A stretch of DNA of 54,622 nucleotides from Acanthaster planci (GCF_001949145.1 NW_019091481.1:339253-393874), one strand, 5' to 3'; positions 33,829 through 48,596 are shown, numbered from the stretch's first letter. Made by a program: numbers and translations. Notes: generated by a model from the sequence alone, not told the origin.

Positions 33829-36800
33829 TATCACTCTGCGACCATAGTAGTAGGAAGATTTCTTGTTATTTTAGTTGTGATTGTATTGTAACGCAAATAT
33901 CCAATCGTCACAAACAAATTTCAAAAGTTTGCTGAGAATTAATAATGGCCAGATTCTACATAATTATTTTTGCTTCACTATATCCCCAACCGTTTGCATC
34001 ATTCAACTTCATAAAACTTGCTAAGGCCTCGTTGCCCAATGTAGCCGTACATTCATCTTTTATTATTCATCAAACGTTGATTTTTATGACATTGATAATC
34101 TGGTATCCGACTTGAGTTTCTTGTTCACATATAAAACGGTTTATCAAAGATAAGTCTGTTTATGACTACTGAAATCAATTTAATCCACAGCATCAAGCCA
34201 ACATTTACCTCTGTAAAAGACATTTTAATAGATACATGTATGAATTTATAGGGAATTAAACGATTTGTTTGTGGATGAGAATGATTCTCTACAATCCCCA
34301 GGGCCAACAGAACAAGTAACTTCGACAAATCAGAGAAAGGTTGACGTAAAATTGGGGAAGAACTAAGTCTAGACAATGTGAAATGTTCCGTCTATTTCAT
34401 TCCTGTAGGATGTCACATTCTTTGACGGGATTCAGGTACGCGTGGCTGTCTGAAGAGTGTGTGAAGAGTGCTCCAATTCAACGTAATTTCTACCGTGCGA
34501 CTCTTCGTCTGTAGTGAGAGCCGAACATGAACCAAGTGCTTCCTATATATCTGTGAGACAGAGTGCATCAAATCGTTCAGTTCCATCTTTAATAACGTCA
34601 AATCTGAGAGCCGTCAGTCGTATGAAGTGTACCTACCTGTTTACTCCCAGAAGAAAGGGGCATTTAGTCGGAGGAGTCCAAAGACACGCGTGCGCTTTTT
34701 GCTAGAAAATCTATTTCAGAAATAACTATGAGCTCTTGGTGCCCACCCTCAAATTTTCGGTAAAGTAAAGACCAGTAAATACTGATGGTAAAATTCATCA
34801 TTGCAGATGAATTCAAAAGTTGTGAACTACAAATATTAATTTGATATAATAAGAAAATCGAAAGATGAAGCATTCATCATTCAGCATTCATTATAATTAA
34901 ATACAGAAAGGATCTTCGATATGCCTATCGGAAGGAAATTTACGGCCATCGAGAATGCTGCAGTTTGCCAGAAATATTCTTCGAAATGCATATGCACAAA
35001 GTCATCCATTTAAGATCTTAATCATTTTAGCCTCCTGATGCTTTAGTGTGGCTCTCATTTCAAAGAAAGGTTGACTGTAGCGATGTCAGCTGTGACCTTT
35101 TCTGGATACGTAATGGGATTAAATGCAAGTCTAGTTATTATAACTCGCTTAGCATCCTAAATGGATTATTTCATTGACGAGATTGCTCCATGGTGTCCAG
35201 TATTAAGCCCTGGATTGGTCGAGGAAATCCTCAAGGTGCGGTTTTTAAAGGAGTAAATAGCAGGAGCCAGTGGACAGTTATCAACGATTAAATCCAATCC
35301 TCCCGGAAAGGACTTCATGGCGCGGCTTCTTCGTTTTAACTGGAAGAGAAACGTAAACCATTCTTCTTTTCAATTGTTTCGATGAAAATGACTGTTTACA
35401 AAACCATTCACATTTTATCGACGACAATATGACGCAAACAACAAATTAAATGTTCTAATCAAGACTAATTTATAAAAGAAAGGCAAAATATGTTGTCTAG
35501 TGTTAACTATGAACCAGGACAAGTGCAAGACAGAAGACATTGTGGCTGATTAGATGTTGATTCTTCCGAGACCAGACACTCGGTCTGATTAATATGGAAA
35601 AATTGTTCGTGACCTGTTGTGAGAATTTAGCTTAGAGCCTTCTTCTATTTCAGCTAGGCCTACAGTATGGATTAATCACCATGCACGTACAAGTGAAAGT
35701 TTTAGACCACGCTTTATATAGCAAGCGGTCGATAAAGGAAATAATCATTAGCTTCCAAGCTGACAGAACATTCCAAAGACCGGCCAAAGAAACTATCCGT
35801 CCCCCCAATTTTCAAGCGCCATTATGGGCTAAAAATAAAAGCAGCCATGCCTTTATAAACTGGACAACAAATCCTTTCTGTTGTCTTTATCACGTGCTTC
35901 AATGCACTCACCGAAGACTGCAGTTTTTAACGTTTCTTTTCAAATGGCGGAGCAGACTGCATTTCATAGAAGCATCAAGCTTCCAATGGCTGCGCACGGC
36001 ACCAAAATTAATAATCCTCGTGCACCCATGGCACTCACTACACAACCGTCATCAACAAAAACCAAGATCCTCGTTATCTCTAGAGCTCACTCGTGCATAA
36101 ACATTACAACCGCACGATTTTCATCATGATTACACCATCATCATAATGGTCATCATCTTATCTGAACTTCAATCTCCTAATGGCTAGGCTATTCTCATTT
36201 CAATACTCCAGCATGATATAAGATTCAAGGCAATGATTGAAGAGGCGTGGAAGTGTACTTCATGAAACCTTGAAAGCATCCCACTGCATGTAGGCCTAGC
36301 TCATGTCGCTTTTTAAAAGTCAAATAATGACAGGAATCAAATCCATTTTTTTTCTGTTAGTAAGAGACTCAGGGTTATAAAAGTCATCAATTTCTAGTGA
36401 ATGATTTCTTTAAGAAAAGGAGTTCATTGTAATGAAAGAAATAATTGTGAATAGAAAAATGAATTCATAGATGTGTTATGCAGCTACATCTACATGTACT
36501 AATTCCAGTTGCTGTGTTAGTTTAGCTAAAGAAGCTAGAAAATCGACTGTGATTGTGATGAAAAATACAAGGAAGCAAGGATTCAGCTTACGTGAGATTA
36601 CTGACTGATACACTAAGGATAACCGGAAATGCTGATATACATTGAGCTCCAAGTGTCATAGCAGACTTGTTGACGGAAGTGCTAGTCTTAATGTTCAGCA
36701 AGTTAAACGTATTTCATTTATTCCTGGAGGTGTTCGCAAATGGGATGAAAGGGAAGAGTAACAATTGTTCATAGGGAAATTATCTACTATTAAATTGTTA

Positions 36801-38547
36801 ATTGATTGTAGCTGTCTTGATTCCGAATTTTGGCCATCAACAGAAAATGGCAGTTAGTGTTTGTAAACAAGAGAATGGTCTATAACTACTTGAAGGAATG
36901 ATCATAATTCGTCAGACACCACGAAAGCCCGGGTAACACCCAAGTCCACTCAAGAATTATTTCCAGGAAACTGCTACACGACAAATTTTGGTTTCACCAA
37001 GTAAGACGCAAATGTATGTACAAAACATTGGACACAGGAGCGAACACTATTAAAGAGATACAATAACACTTTTCACAGATATTTAATTAGTCTATATTCT
37101 GGTGGGATTCAGAAAAAATAATATAAGTCGTTGAACTGGTAATATAAAGATGGATGTTACTTCGTGAAAGTCAACTGACGAACTTTATACCGTCCCACTT
37201 CCATCATTTAATATATAAACTCTGCCGCTACAATTTCTGGTTTTGGTGATTTCTTCCTCAGGACTGACTCCCTGAATGACAACTCCTTATTCACTTTTAC
37301 ATCATTCAAGCTCGTCAATGTTCACTATATCGCCCGATATAACGATATTATTGTGCGGAGTATGAGGCAGTACAGCGTGCGACCGATCACGTGATCCTTT
37401 CGTAGGGTAACACCCGGATTACCAAATTCTGTGAGTGGTACATGGTGGTACATAACCTGTTAAAAGAAGTTTCCTGGCTGCATAGAGGATGGAGGTAAAT
37501 GACAACCGCCAGGCGTCCGTTTATTCCCAAGCGATCCGTGATATCATCATATCGAATATTATGCGGCACTCGGAATTATTAGGATTCTCACCAAAATCTC
37601 AGTTAATGCTCTTGAAATCCTGCATCACTTCTAACAGCTAGCCCTGCATCCTCTAAATGTTCGAGGACTCAAGGCTATGATGGTAAAGTAGACTAATATT
37701 GTTGCATGTATTGGACGCAAGACAGTTGTTCTTGCAAATAAAGTTGGATTCCGTTTCCATATTTACAGACTTTTCAGTTATTCTTGTTCCCTTTGGCTTG
37801 GCACAAGTCAATAGGTGCTGATCCAAGGATGAGAACCAAAATAAATTCCAGTCTCTGCTCTCGTTTTCAGAAAAAAAGACCGGTGTTTATTCAACCTGCA
37901 CGTAAGACTCACCTATGGGTGCCATCCAGCATGCTATCGTGCATTCCAAAGACTGTTTGCTTCAAAAAGGTGGATTCCAAATGTGGAACTTGATGTCCTT
38001 AGAATACAAAACACGGGCGTGACGCAATTTCAAAACTTATTCCTCTGTATTACATTATACTGTGTTAGGTTGAAATGTGTTTAATATCCAAGCCAATCAG
38101 ATCAAAAAGCCATTGTCACAACGCTGGTGTTTTCCCGCCCCGAAAAACCAACCCTCATTTCATGGACTTCAGATTTTCTGTAATAACATTTCAATAGTTC
38201 TTAGATTCCCTCAGGTTTAATTTGACAAATGGACTTTCGCCTGTATGGAGCTGTGACTTTCACCGCTTGATAAAAAAAAAGACTAAAAATGGCGTGAATT
38301 CAAATTGAATATCGTCCCTAACGTTTAATTTGTGATTCCCTCGGTAGAGTAGTGCTGAGAAAGACAGTTGAGTCAGTCTCAATGCTCCGTTTTCCTCTGT
38401 GTCACCGATCTTCTCTAACCTAATGCACCTGTCGAGTTATCAATTCAACACCATAAGACCTACTACCGTTAACTCCATTCCCACGACGACATGAATTTTA
38501 ATGATGCTTGAAACATCAGTGTCTAATAAGTCAGGGCCTTTAAAAAC
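33829..38547. other. Gene-free stretch
   Basis: No gene, RNA or clear repeat recognised. A short CATCAT-rich patch lies near 36120-36158. The 139-codon open frame at 35681-36100 shows no domain. Confidence 0.4.
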
Positions 38548-38582
38548 ACACTTTCCCCTGCCAATACTCGCGGGGAAAGTGT
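38548..38582. repeat. Short perfect inverted repeat (hairpin)
   Basis: ACACTTTCCCC (38548-38558) pairs exactly with GGGGAAAGTGT (38572-38582) around a 13-nt loop. Further out TAAAAAC pairs with GTTTTTA across unpaired bases. It may be the core of a small decayed foldback; there is no evidence that it is a functional RNA. Confidence 0.5.
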
Positions 38583-41500
38583 CCCATTGTAAGAGGTCGT
38601 TTTTATCCTACAGGTTCACGTTGCCTGAATAAATGTCTTTTTGAATATCAAAAGTTGGAAAAATTCGCATTTATATCCTGACAAGTGATCCTTATTTTAA
38701 TGCAGAAAACATAATTATCAGGTCGATTCGTATAACAGTGTGTGGACGGCTAAGAAATTAGGTCTTCTTCACATTATTAGCCGTCAGACAGTGACGTGTC
38801 TGGGGTGAAATTTATGATGAACGCCTGGGGTGCACAAATTTGTTCAAGCAGGCAATACAAGAAATTTATCTGTGCTGTATAAGCACTTCAGCATTTCGAA
38901 TGAGGGAGGGACATAGGAAGTGGACTTGCACTTCGAGATACTTAACTGTCGTGACGGAGCAGAACACGACTTTGGTCACCCTTTTTTAATTTCTATGGTC
39001 CTCATTTCCGACTGGTCCTGTTTTTGGCTACCGACCTCGAGAAAGAAAGGCCTTTTTTCTACCGACCCCGCTGAGAGGACATGGCTATAAAAAAAAAACA
39101 GTAGAGTTGTGACGACATGTACAAAAACAGCGCTGAAAATAATTAGACATGTTCGATACGATTTAGCCCCAAACATCAAGATCAACATCAAGAAATGTTA
39201 CTTATGTTCTGCACAGTTCAAACGGTACTTAATAGGGTATATAACTGGGAAGCATTTGTAGTTTGTAAATGAACCAGGCTCCTTGAACGACATGCACTTG
39301 GCACACCCTTGTCGACCATTTGAACCATTCAGATTTGGTTCCCTTTTCCTGCTCGTACGTATACAGTAAACTTTGCATGTTCTTTAGTCTACCCCGTATA
39401 CATCCATAATGTGTCACTGCTTCTCTAAGCCGTATTTGCGCACAAAAGTGCAGCAACAGTGATCAGAAAACGTTCATATTTTTATCGCTTGCCGATGTCT
39501 GTAGCCTGATTTAAGAGTATCGTGTGAAGGCTCGGTATACAACGGCCCGTTCGGCCGACAGACAGAGGGCGACATCTTTGACGGTCACAAGACTAGAGCA
39601 AGCGATAGATTTGATCCCGACTGTCTCTTCGTATTCTGAACCGTTATTGAGAAGAAGATATTTGACTGGGTCATTTTCTTTTCCACTAAAAACTCATTTC
39701 GCGTCACTGACATGTATATATCCTACAGACAATGATATGTTCTCATTTTTCCCAAGAGCTAAGGTGCTACTTGATCGCGAAGTCCGTATCACACAGCACA
39801 AAGATCGCATCTCTGGACTTGGAGTCGACTCATTTGGAAATTGGTCTCTTAACTTTCCTTTCCTGTCCTGCCAAAGGCTGTTATCCAGTCAAGCATGCTC
39901 CATTACTACAAAAGGGATACAAGGATTGCCTTAATGTACCTCAACATCACAAATGATTACAATGACAGAAACATTATGGGTATATCCAACTTTGCCATTT
40001 CCAGCGGCCTATCCGCTTCCTCTGTGGCTCTCAGTAGTTTGCATCCTCCATCGAAAATTAAAGTTCCTTTTCCTTGTATAATTCATCAAAACACGGATCC
40101 CTGTCCGAAAGTGAAATGACAAATTGGACATCTGCCACAGCTGTCCGTGTTGATTTAGCGGACATTCATCACAAACTTCCCCGAGCTTTTCTGCTGCTCA
40201 CACGGATGATGAACTGCTACCTGTACCCAGGGCCGTGGTGAAACCAACACGATGACAGCAACTTACGTGCAATAAACTGCCCTAGGCTGCTGGCTTCATC
40301 CGCGGCAAGGCTTTTTTACATGGTAACACAACAGACATCTCGCTGCATCGTAATTCGCTATCTCAAGTCGTCAAAGCCGAAGGCAGGCATTCCGATGTTC
40401 ATTTTAACTTGGCTGCGAAAATGTCTCCTTTTCGGAGAGACTATTTTATGAACGTGCTCCCTGAATTTAGTGAGGATATTTTTAAAGGTTAGCTGTAATC
40501 AAAGTGTTTTAATACAAACATTCCAGTGCACCTTTGTGTCTGTTAACCAGTCTCATTTTCAACTTTGGTTTCACTATTAAAAGTGTATTTTACTGGTTTG
40601 TTCTGTTGTTTTTATGCTAACAAGTATTACCATATTCATGAGAAAAACTGTTACGTCATTCTAGGATGAAACTTCAATGTTACATTGGTTTGTACATTAA
40701 AAAGTCCTCCATTTTCTCTTGTACTCAGTTTCCCTTCTTTGCTGATTCATTGTTGTTCATGTGCATAGCAATAAGCAAACATAAATCCTTTTCTCAGAAA
40801 TATTTTCAGTGAGTCAATTCTGGGTTCACAATTTGAACAGAAGAGCCCAACCACTGAACTGTGTCTTCCCTGGATGACTTCACAGCAACGGCGCCCTCAG
40901 TTGTTCAATAAAGCATGGATAATCTTTAATTAAAAAACTTTTCAATGAATTTTACCAGATAAGAATGTAGAAGAGTTTTCATCCATTGAAGAAGAATACA
41001 AAGTTGAAAAAATGAGTCTAAGAAAAATCCACTGCAGCTACACTTCAAAGAAACCCCAACCCAGTCGTGCTTGCTAATCGTAAGAAGAAGAATTCAGTAA
41101 GTTCTTGCTAAAGGCAAGTTTTCCACCTGTATTACAGATATTTACAGTGACGGGTGTAATACTAACTTGATCGTATTTAAAGTTGTATTTGGCAATTTAC
41201 AGATGTATTGTTTTAGATTACAGTCATTTGCATTGCTAAAACCTGACCCTCGATAATACTAGCTACGAGTTTGCCTTACCTCGCCCCAACGCTGAAAATC
41301 ACCTTTGGGGCCTACACTTTTGCTCAAATCTGTCCTTTCCTCTTAACCTTCCAAGATGTCAATAAAAGTTGATATTAAAACAACACAACTTTGTCTCGTG
41401 ATTGGTCCTGTCACTTCACCTTATAGGCCATATTTTCTCCTCGCTGACATTTTGGGTCCAATGAATTTGTCTGTCCAAGACGTTCATTGTCTCTATCCCT

Positions 41501-44500
41501 GCAACTATTTTTCCTCGTTCCTTGTTGAAATCGCCACCATACTCTTCATCTAAGCCTCTTGATGCCTACTCAGGTCAATTCCTCAGCAGTCTTCTACGAC
41601 AAGAGTGACTTCTACATCAATTCGCGTCTCTTGAGTCTGCAGTATCAACCTTTGATCACCCCTCAACCCCCTTTTTGCTTCTTGACACAGTAGCTACGTT
41701 CTCCATTCAATCTAGGACAACTGCGTTCTTGAAATCTCACGACTTGTTAGGGTAATGCCCTGTCACTTGATGTGTGTCCAACTTCTTCGATTGCTACAAC
41801 TCATGGGCAATTAGCTCTGCTTAGATTCGCACTAATGTGGCTCCACCTCTAAAACAGGAGTCCGGGAGTTGCCACGAGAATAACGACGCCCCTCAATCAA
41901 TGTCATTGGGCTGGAAGTCAATGTAATACCCCCCCCTCCCCATCACCTCATTTAGATTAATTCATAGTGCACGAACGTACATCAACAATGTACATGCATT
42001 TATACTGTCTACATCACTCACATATAAGTGAATAAGTGACTGTGTTAAAAAAATCTACACTTTTTGGGTTTCATTTTAATTCACAACTATTTTACCCCAA
42101 GGTCACTCCCAAAACAACTTAGTTAAAATAGCCAATGCTGAGAGATATGCGCCAAACCCAACCGATCGGCTACACATACAAAATATCTACATACAGTTGA
42201 CTGTTATGAATCATTTTATTTGTTTTAAGTCTGTTTCCAGCGTATTTGTTTCAGTCTATTTGTTTTCACCTTTTGCACAAGGTTTAGCAAATAGCTACCT
42301 TGATTCCCCGTTACACACAACTTAAAACCCCGACTAGCGGTACACGTCATACACGTTGAGAAAACGCTCTTTCACGGTTTGGTGTTCATAGCCAAAAGGT
42401 ACAAAGTACAGAATAGTATTTGGTGCTGCATTTTTAGTGCGTAAACAAATTGGGACATTTATTTTCGCCATTGCTGACACCAACAAACAAAACAATGCCA
42501 TTTGTCTTCAAGGGTCCTACCGAGGAATTTTTTACACACAGCTTTTGCACAAGTTTATGTAAGTTGCTACATTTTGTATCAATAATATTGATTCATTTGG
42601 GGTTAAATTTAATGCAAATTGCACATTTTAAAACATTTGCAATTGTCTACGCTTTTCCAGACAAACGAGGGCGTGCTGTTGTGATGTCAATCAGAGAAGA
42701 CATTATACAGATTTTTCAATCAAAACTGTGAAACCAATTTCTCTCTTGAAAGCATTTCTGAGAATGGGTTGGTAATTAGTCTGATGCCATGAACCTACAC
42801 AAAAGAAAAGGAAATTCTGGCCAGCAAAATACTTTTAAAATCCCAGCATTTAGCCTAAATCAGTGCAACATTGAGGTTTTTTTCCTGATATGATGTCACA
42901 GTTCTGCTCATAAATATAGACGTATCGTTAACATAATGATCAATATAGAACCTGAATACCCCTTAAAGTAGCAAAACATGTTAAAAAATACTTGAGGTTA
43001 ACTGAGCAACATAGATTCATTTGTCAAGGTTTGTATTGGAAAACAAACGTGACTGCATTGACCCTTGAAACCCTTTATGTGTGAAGTCAATGTCGCGTGC
43101 ACAGCCGAGAAAAACTGGTTCATCGAAAATCAGCTTGTGTTTAACCTTGTCTATATTCTGATCCCAGAAATAGAGTTTTTATTTTGTTATTTAACGGTCG
43201 TTTTATGCCAACAGTGTGAAAACTCTTTTCATCAGGAGAGCTGCTGCATTTTCGTGTGACATCAAAAGATGGACGTGGAAAACAAGGTCCTTCGGTTTCT
43301 AATGCTAAACAGTTTAATGCCAAGCATCGCCCACACGTAGAAATACGTCCTTTGCAATGGCACGGGAATGTACACAAACTGTATTGGACTTGAGGTTTAA
43401 GCTGTTCAATGTCTAAAACCTTCAATTTAATTAATTGATTTTACTGCACCGAACAACTGCATAATTTGAAGCCAAACCCAACAAGCACATGAAAGCCAAC
43501 CCTTGACCCTGTTAATGCCATATTTGCAGTATATATTTCCTTGATCTTGGAATTTCTAAAAACTGATACACGACAGAAATGTTCCATTCATTTCACACTT
43601 CACTCAAAACTTGTCTCGTCATTGAATCAAGGCGACAGAAGTTGGGCTGATAGTTACTAGGTAACAAGGGCAGCAATAAACATTACGCATAGTACAAGGA
43701 AACATCTGAACATTACATATCGTTAGGAACCATTATTTCTCCGTGTGGGGCATGCTGTACAAGTGAATAAATTGTGTAGAAACGAAAACCTTGAACTTAA
43801 GCCAGAGAGTTAGTTTGCCAAAACAAATACCAGGTGAAAGACGGGAGAGGACCGACTCGTGACGTCGCATTATGTCAGTCGGTTTTGGTAATCATTTGTC
43901 ATGTTCTTTAAGGAATCAATAATTTATCGGGCACAGTTTCTATGTTGAAACAGTCCAGAAATGGTTCGTGGAATGACAGCCAACACGCGTTGGATTTCAA
44001 TAAATACCGGTACCTTCATGTTTTACCCGCACCTACGCGAAGCGCTGCGATGGCTTCCGCATTGTGTAGCCAATTCACCGTAGCAAATATTTGAGATCGC
44101 AGCTAAATGGCAACCATGCACATGCATCACTAAATCCAATCTTCTGTCAACTGCATCTGCAGAAGGAGAATTTTCAGTCGTTCTATTGTTTTAAAAAAAG
44201 AGAGCTGAACATGTCCCATGTCTTAGACGCAAGTTTGCCGATGTTAACGAACAATAATTTGTTGCCAAAGTTTTCAGTGGTTTTGTTTTTGCTCGATCCA
44301 AATGACATTGTTAAGTGTATCATACTCTCAGCCCCCAAAATACTCAAAATTGCTGAATCCTTGTGTTTCGATCTGATATCTACCAAGATTACAAGTGGTG
44401 TCACTTTCAATCTAGTTTTGTTTTTTCTCTACGTCAATTCAGTTCCCAGTGGAAATTGCAATCTGCGATTTCGCCGCGCCAATTTAGCCCCAAATTTCTG

Positions 44501-46742
44501 AAGGGCCTTCACAACACACTGCCATCCTCTCCAAGGGGGAATTCAGACTTGTGATTTTCTTTTAAAAACTGAGCGATGCCGTGCTAAAAAAAAGCGCTAT
44601 TTGGCCATATCTTGCAGCACTGAGAAATTTGCTTCAACAAAGCCCACGTGCAAAACCCTCCCGGATTTGTCCGTAGCTTTGTCGGCGAAGTCTACTTTCT
44701 ACGTACAACTGCAAGAAAAGCCACCCTTTTCAAACAGATTCCGTTCAGTGTGATAGCCTGACATTCCTAAATCTTTGGAGAAATCCCACGACAAACAGCG
44801 AGATTTACGAGAAAGTCATCATGAGACACGAGCACATCCTGTACAATACTTGTTTCATAAATTGACAGTTCATATGTTTGTCAGCTCAACTTCTCTTGCC
44901 TGTGACAAGACAAATTACAATTTTCCGAGGGAAGGGAAATAGTCTGGTCTACTAATGCCGAGGTAAAACCCAACTTGAAAGTTGCCTTTGAAAGTGCATC
45001 CCTGATCTTCATTTCTTGAAAGGGTCTTTTGTAGTTACACATATCTCTCATATTTTTTCAGTTTCTTTTCGACAAAATCTCAAAAGCATGGTTCTGTGTA
45101 AAAATATTCAAACGCACTAAAAGGGTATGCATTGAGTCAGCACACGCGCACATGCAAGCTGTAGCAGGAATACATTATAAAATAACAGAATTCAGTAACA
45201 ACTTTGTGATTTTCAAGCTGCATGAACTGATTTAACTTAGCCCTGTCTTTTGGACTGTAACTACGTGACGTAATACGTACGCTGTCTCGCTGGACTAAAA
45301 CACATTTAGGGAAAAGTCGACCGTTTGTCTGTAGAGTGCTACTGCAGACGCACTAATTTTGATCATAAGGACATGTGTAGATATATCAAACTGTCATGAA
45401 AATCGTTTCAACAGCTCAACGGCAACATTAAGATAAAATGCCTTTCTCAGGTCACTTTTCTCCGTCACCGCACGTATACGTAACCAGCGTTACTCCAAGC
45501 GTGTTCCCTGTCTTGACGGGATGAGCAAAAGAAAATTCAAGTATGACACTGTAACAGGATCGCTGGCTCTCGATTTCACGATAATAGAGAAGGATGAAAT
45601 GAAGCATTCAAGAGTCTTCATGAGACAAGTAAAGGGTGTCTCAACAGACAGGTGCTGGGGAAAAAAGGAGATGGATTGCATGAAACCTCCATGATGTGCA
45701 AGTATTTTCAACCAACACAGTTAGAGCATGCGCACCGTGGGATTCAAAATTGAGGCTTGGAAAACAACCAAAATAATAATAAAAACTAAAAAATACACAA
45801 ACAGGAAACTTTGTGCACACAAATACAAATTGAAAAATATAGCAAAGGTAAACAAAAAATAATGGGCAAATTGTCTTCTTGCCTGTTCTGCGTCCAAAAC
45901 AGGAAGCGTAGGCCTCCGTTAAACAGTTTCACAAATTCGACATTATTCGAATAATTTCACGTTGAAAGCAAGAGCAATAACATCATACAGGAATCCCCAT
46001 ATTTATGTGTAGCACAGTTCCAGTCTGGCAAGCTGAAGGTGCATTTTTCTTTGTTTTGACTATTATCAGGTGCGCTAGTAATTATGGTAATTAAGATGCC
46101 AATAATATCGCGAGATTCACACTGTTGGAGCGTTCACGGTCACAGTGAAATTATTATGCAGAAGACTACCACCATGCACGCCGCTGCAACGCCTACTTAA
46201 CTAGCATCCCGCTAAGCAGTTAAATTTGTTAATAGCCAATTTAGAAAATTCACTCCCCTACATGTCATGGTGTCATGACTGAGTCGAAACACTTTCTCTG
46301 TAGGCCCATCTATTGTCAGAAACGCAATTAATTGGCACATGGTTGAATTAGACCAAGCCATACACGAGAACAGCTACACTACAGCGAGTGGAGACCTTAG
46401 TGATGGGAAATTGATTTCGAATTCCCACGTGGACGAGGGAACGAAAAACATCTGCTTTCAACACACCGCTTTTCATCAGACCAGGCAAAAATCGGCGTGA
46501 AATGCTCCGTGCCACGTTTTTGAACACGAAGGAACGTTTTCTTCGAAGCCGTATAGTCATTTTTAATCAAGGAATTCCAATCGAAATTCGTAATTTCCCA
46601 CTTCAGCTAGTGTTCACTTAATAAGTGAATTTGTGGAAAGAAAAAATGTTGTATTCCTCAAATGTCACAGTTTGAAGTTGGGTGTAGGAGATATCCTTTG
46701 ACTGGACTCGGTACATATATAAACATAAGCACAATGGAAGTG
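38583..46742. other. Gene-free stretch
   Basis: No supportable gene over about 8.2 kb. Two 136-codon frames on the + strand (39524-39934 and 44091-44501) lack any recognisable motif and are not called. No tandem or long inverted repeat was noticed. Confidence 0.4.
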
Positions 46743-46930
46743 CACTCTAAAAACTCTCAGGTCAGATTGACCCAGAATTGGGTCCTATTTAGCGTGACCC
46801 CTTTCCGGGTCAAATTATGAATAAGAAAGGGTCAAATACGACTCGAAAGGGGGTCATTTTTTACCCAGGAAAAGGTCACACCGAATGGGCCCCATTCTGG
46901 GTCAATCTGACCCAGAAGTTTTAGATTGTG
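46743..46930. mobile_element. 188-bp foldback MITE with CACT ends
   Basis: The element is an imperfect palindrome over nearly its whole length. The left end CACTCTAAAAAC pairs with the right end GTTTTAGATTGTG; the block GGTCAGATTGACCCAGAAT (46760-46778) is an exact inverted copy of 46894-46912. Further in, GTGACCCCTTTCCGGGT pairs with ACCCAGGAAAAGGTCAC. The internal sequence is rich in GGGTC/GACCC words. It is flanked by TG on both sides, a possible 2-bp target duplication. CACT termini with a 2-3-bp duplication are reminiscent of CACTA/EnSpm-type elements, but this is only a suggestion. Confidence 0.85.
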
Positions 46931-47641
46931 TGCAGCTCAAAATAGAAATCTATACAGTGCGCAATTTTTACTTCTTGGCAATTCATTTTTTTGACACTAA
47001 AACATTAAGCTGATTCAGTTAGTTGGAAAGAAACATTTATAAGAAAATCACTAACGTGGAAGAGGAAAAACTAATTATAACACAATTATTATATTAGTTA
47101 TCACACGAGTGCGAGTGGAACACAGAATATTATCTTCAGGCAAACTTGAATTCTCATTTCTCATTGGTCGATCCATGGCAACAAGCAGTGATATAACCGT
47201 ATTGTAACCATTGTAACCGATATGTGCCGACGCATACTCTCGGTGACGTAAGCGTCTGGATCCTGCGGAAAGCGTCATCTGATGTACAGCGTAAGGAACT
47301 GGAGCAGCGCGTCATTTTCGAACTTGGAACGCTCCATCCAGGGGGAATGAACGTGAATTTTTCCGCGTTCATTCAGAACTGAATCTGCTTGCCCTGAAGA
47401 AAATACTCAATTACCGAAAGCTCGGCAATCACATAATTCAGAGCACTGATTGTATTTAATATTTTAGTCTATATTATGATGGAACCGTACTGCACGGTTC
47501 ATATACCCTGCGTAATGCGCTGTTCTAACTTAATGCATGGAGCTATTTTTATGCTCCATTTTTATGCTAAAAGCAAACGCACATCTGCATGACTGTAAAT
47601 TTAAAAGTGGTGTGTTTGCTCGTGCTGACCGTCACGTGGAA
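46931..47641. other. Intergenic, no feature seen
   Basis: Nothing recognisable between the foldback MITE and the 37-bp satellite. GCTCCATTTTTATGCT-like words repeat locally near 47540-47570. Confidence 0.4.
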
Positions 47642-48590
47642 TACCACGAGGAATAATGTCGTGCGTCTGTGTCCCGTTTACCACGAGGAATAATGTAGTG
47701 CGTCTGTGTCCCGTATACCTCGAGGAATAATGTAGTGCGTCTGTGTCCCGTATACCTCGAGGAATAATGTAGTGCGTCCGTGTTCCGTATAACCGACGAA
47801 TAATGTCGTGCGTCTGTGTCCCGTATACCACAACGAATAATGTCGTGCGTCTGTGTCCCGTATACCTCGAGGAATAATGTAGTGNNNNNNNNNNNNNNNN
47901 NNNNNNNNNNNNNNNNNNNNNNNNNNNNNNNNNNNNNNNNNNNNNNNNNNNNNNNNNNNNNNNNNNNNNNNNNNNNNNNNNNNNNNNNNNNNNNNNNNNN
48001 NNNNNNNNNNNNNNNNNNNNNNNNNNNNNNNNNNNNNNNNNNNNNNNNNNNNNNNNNNNNNNNNNNNNNNNNNNNNNNNNNNNNNNNNNNNNNNNNNNNN
48101 NNNNNNNNNNNNNNNNNNNNNNNNNNNNNNNNNNNNNNNNNNNNNNNNNNNNNNNNNNNNNNNNNNNNNNNNNNNNNNNNNNNNNNNNNNNNNNNNNNNN
48201 NNNNNNNNNNNNNNNNNNNNNNNNNNNNNNNNNNNNNNNNNNNNNNNNNNNNNNNNNNNNNNNNNNNNNNNNNNNNNNNNNNNNNNNNNNNNNNNNNNNN
48301 NNNNNNNNNNNNNNNNNNNNNNNNNNNNNNNNNNNNNNNNNNNNNNNNNNNNNNNNNNNNNNNNNNNNNNNNNNNNNNNNNNNNNNNNNNNNNNNNNNNN
48401 NNNNNNNNNNNNNNNNNNNNNNNNNNNNNNNNNNNNNNNNNNNNNNNNNNNNNNNNNNNNNNNNNNNNNNNNNNNNNNNNNNNNNNNNNNNNNNNNNNNN
48501 NNNNNNNNNNNNNNNNNNNNNNNNNNNNNNNNNNNNNNNNNNNNNNNNNNNNNNNNNNNNNNNNNNNNNNNTGTGTCCCGTATACCTGAG
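47642..48590. repeat. 37-bp satellite array containing an assembly gap
   Basis: Head-to-tail 37-bp units of the type TACCTCGAGGAATAATGTAG followed by TGCGTCTGTGTCCCGTA. About 6.6 units are visible before the gap, with variants at two main places (CCACG/CCTCG and GTCGTG/GTAGTG). The array resumes after the gap with TGTGTCCCGTATACCT. Positions 47885-48571 are N, so the true copy number is unknown. As 37 is 3n+1 and the unit lacks stops, long frames on both strands across it are artefacts. Confidence 0.95.
47885..48571. other. Assembly gap (687 N)
   Basis: A run of N inside the 37-bp satellite. Its length may be an estimate; the tandem array is the likely cause of the gap. Confidence 0.99.
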
Positions 48591-48596
48591 GCCGAA

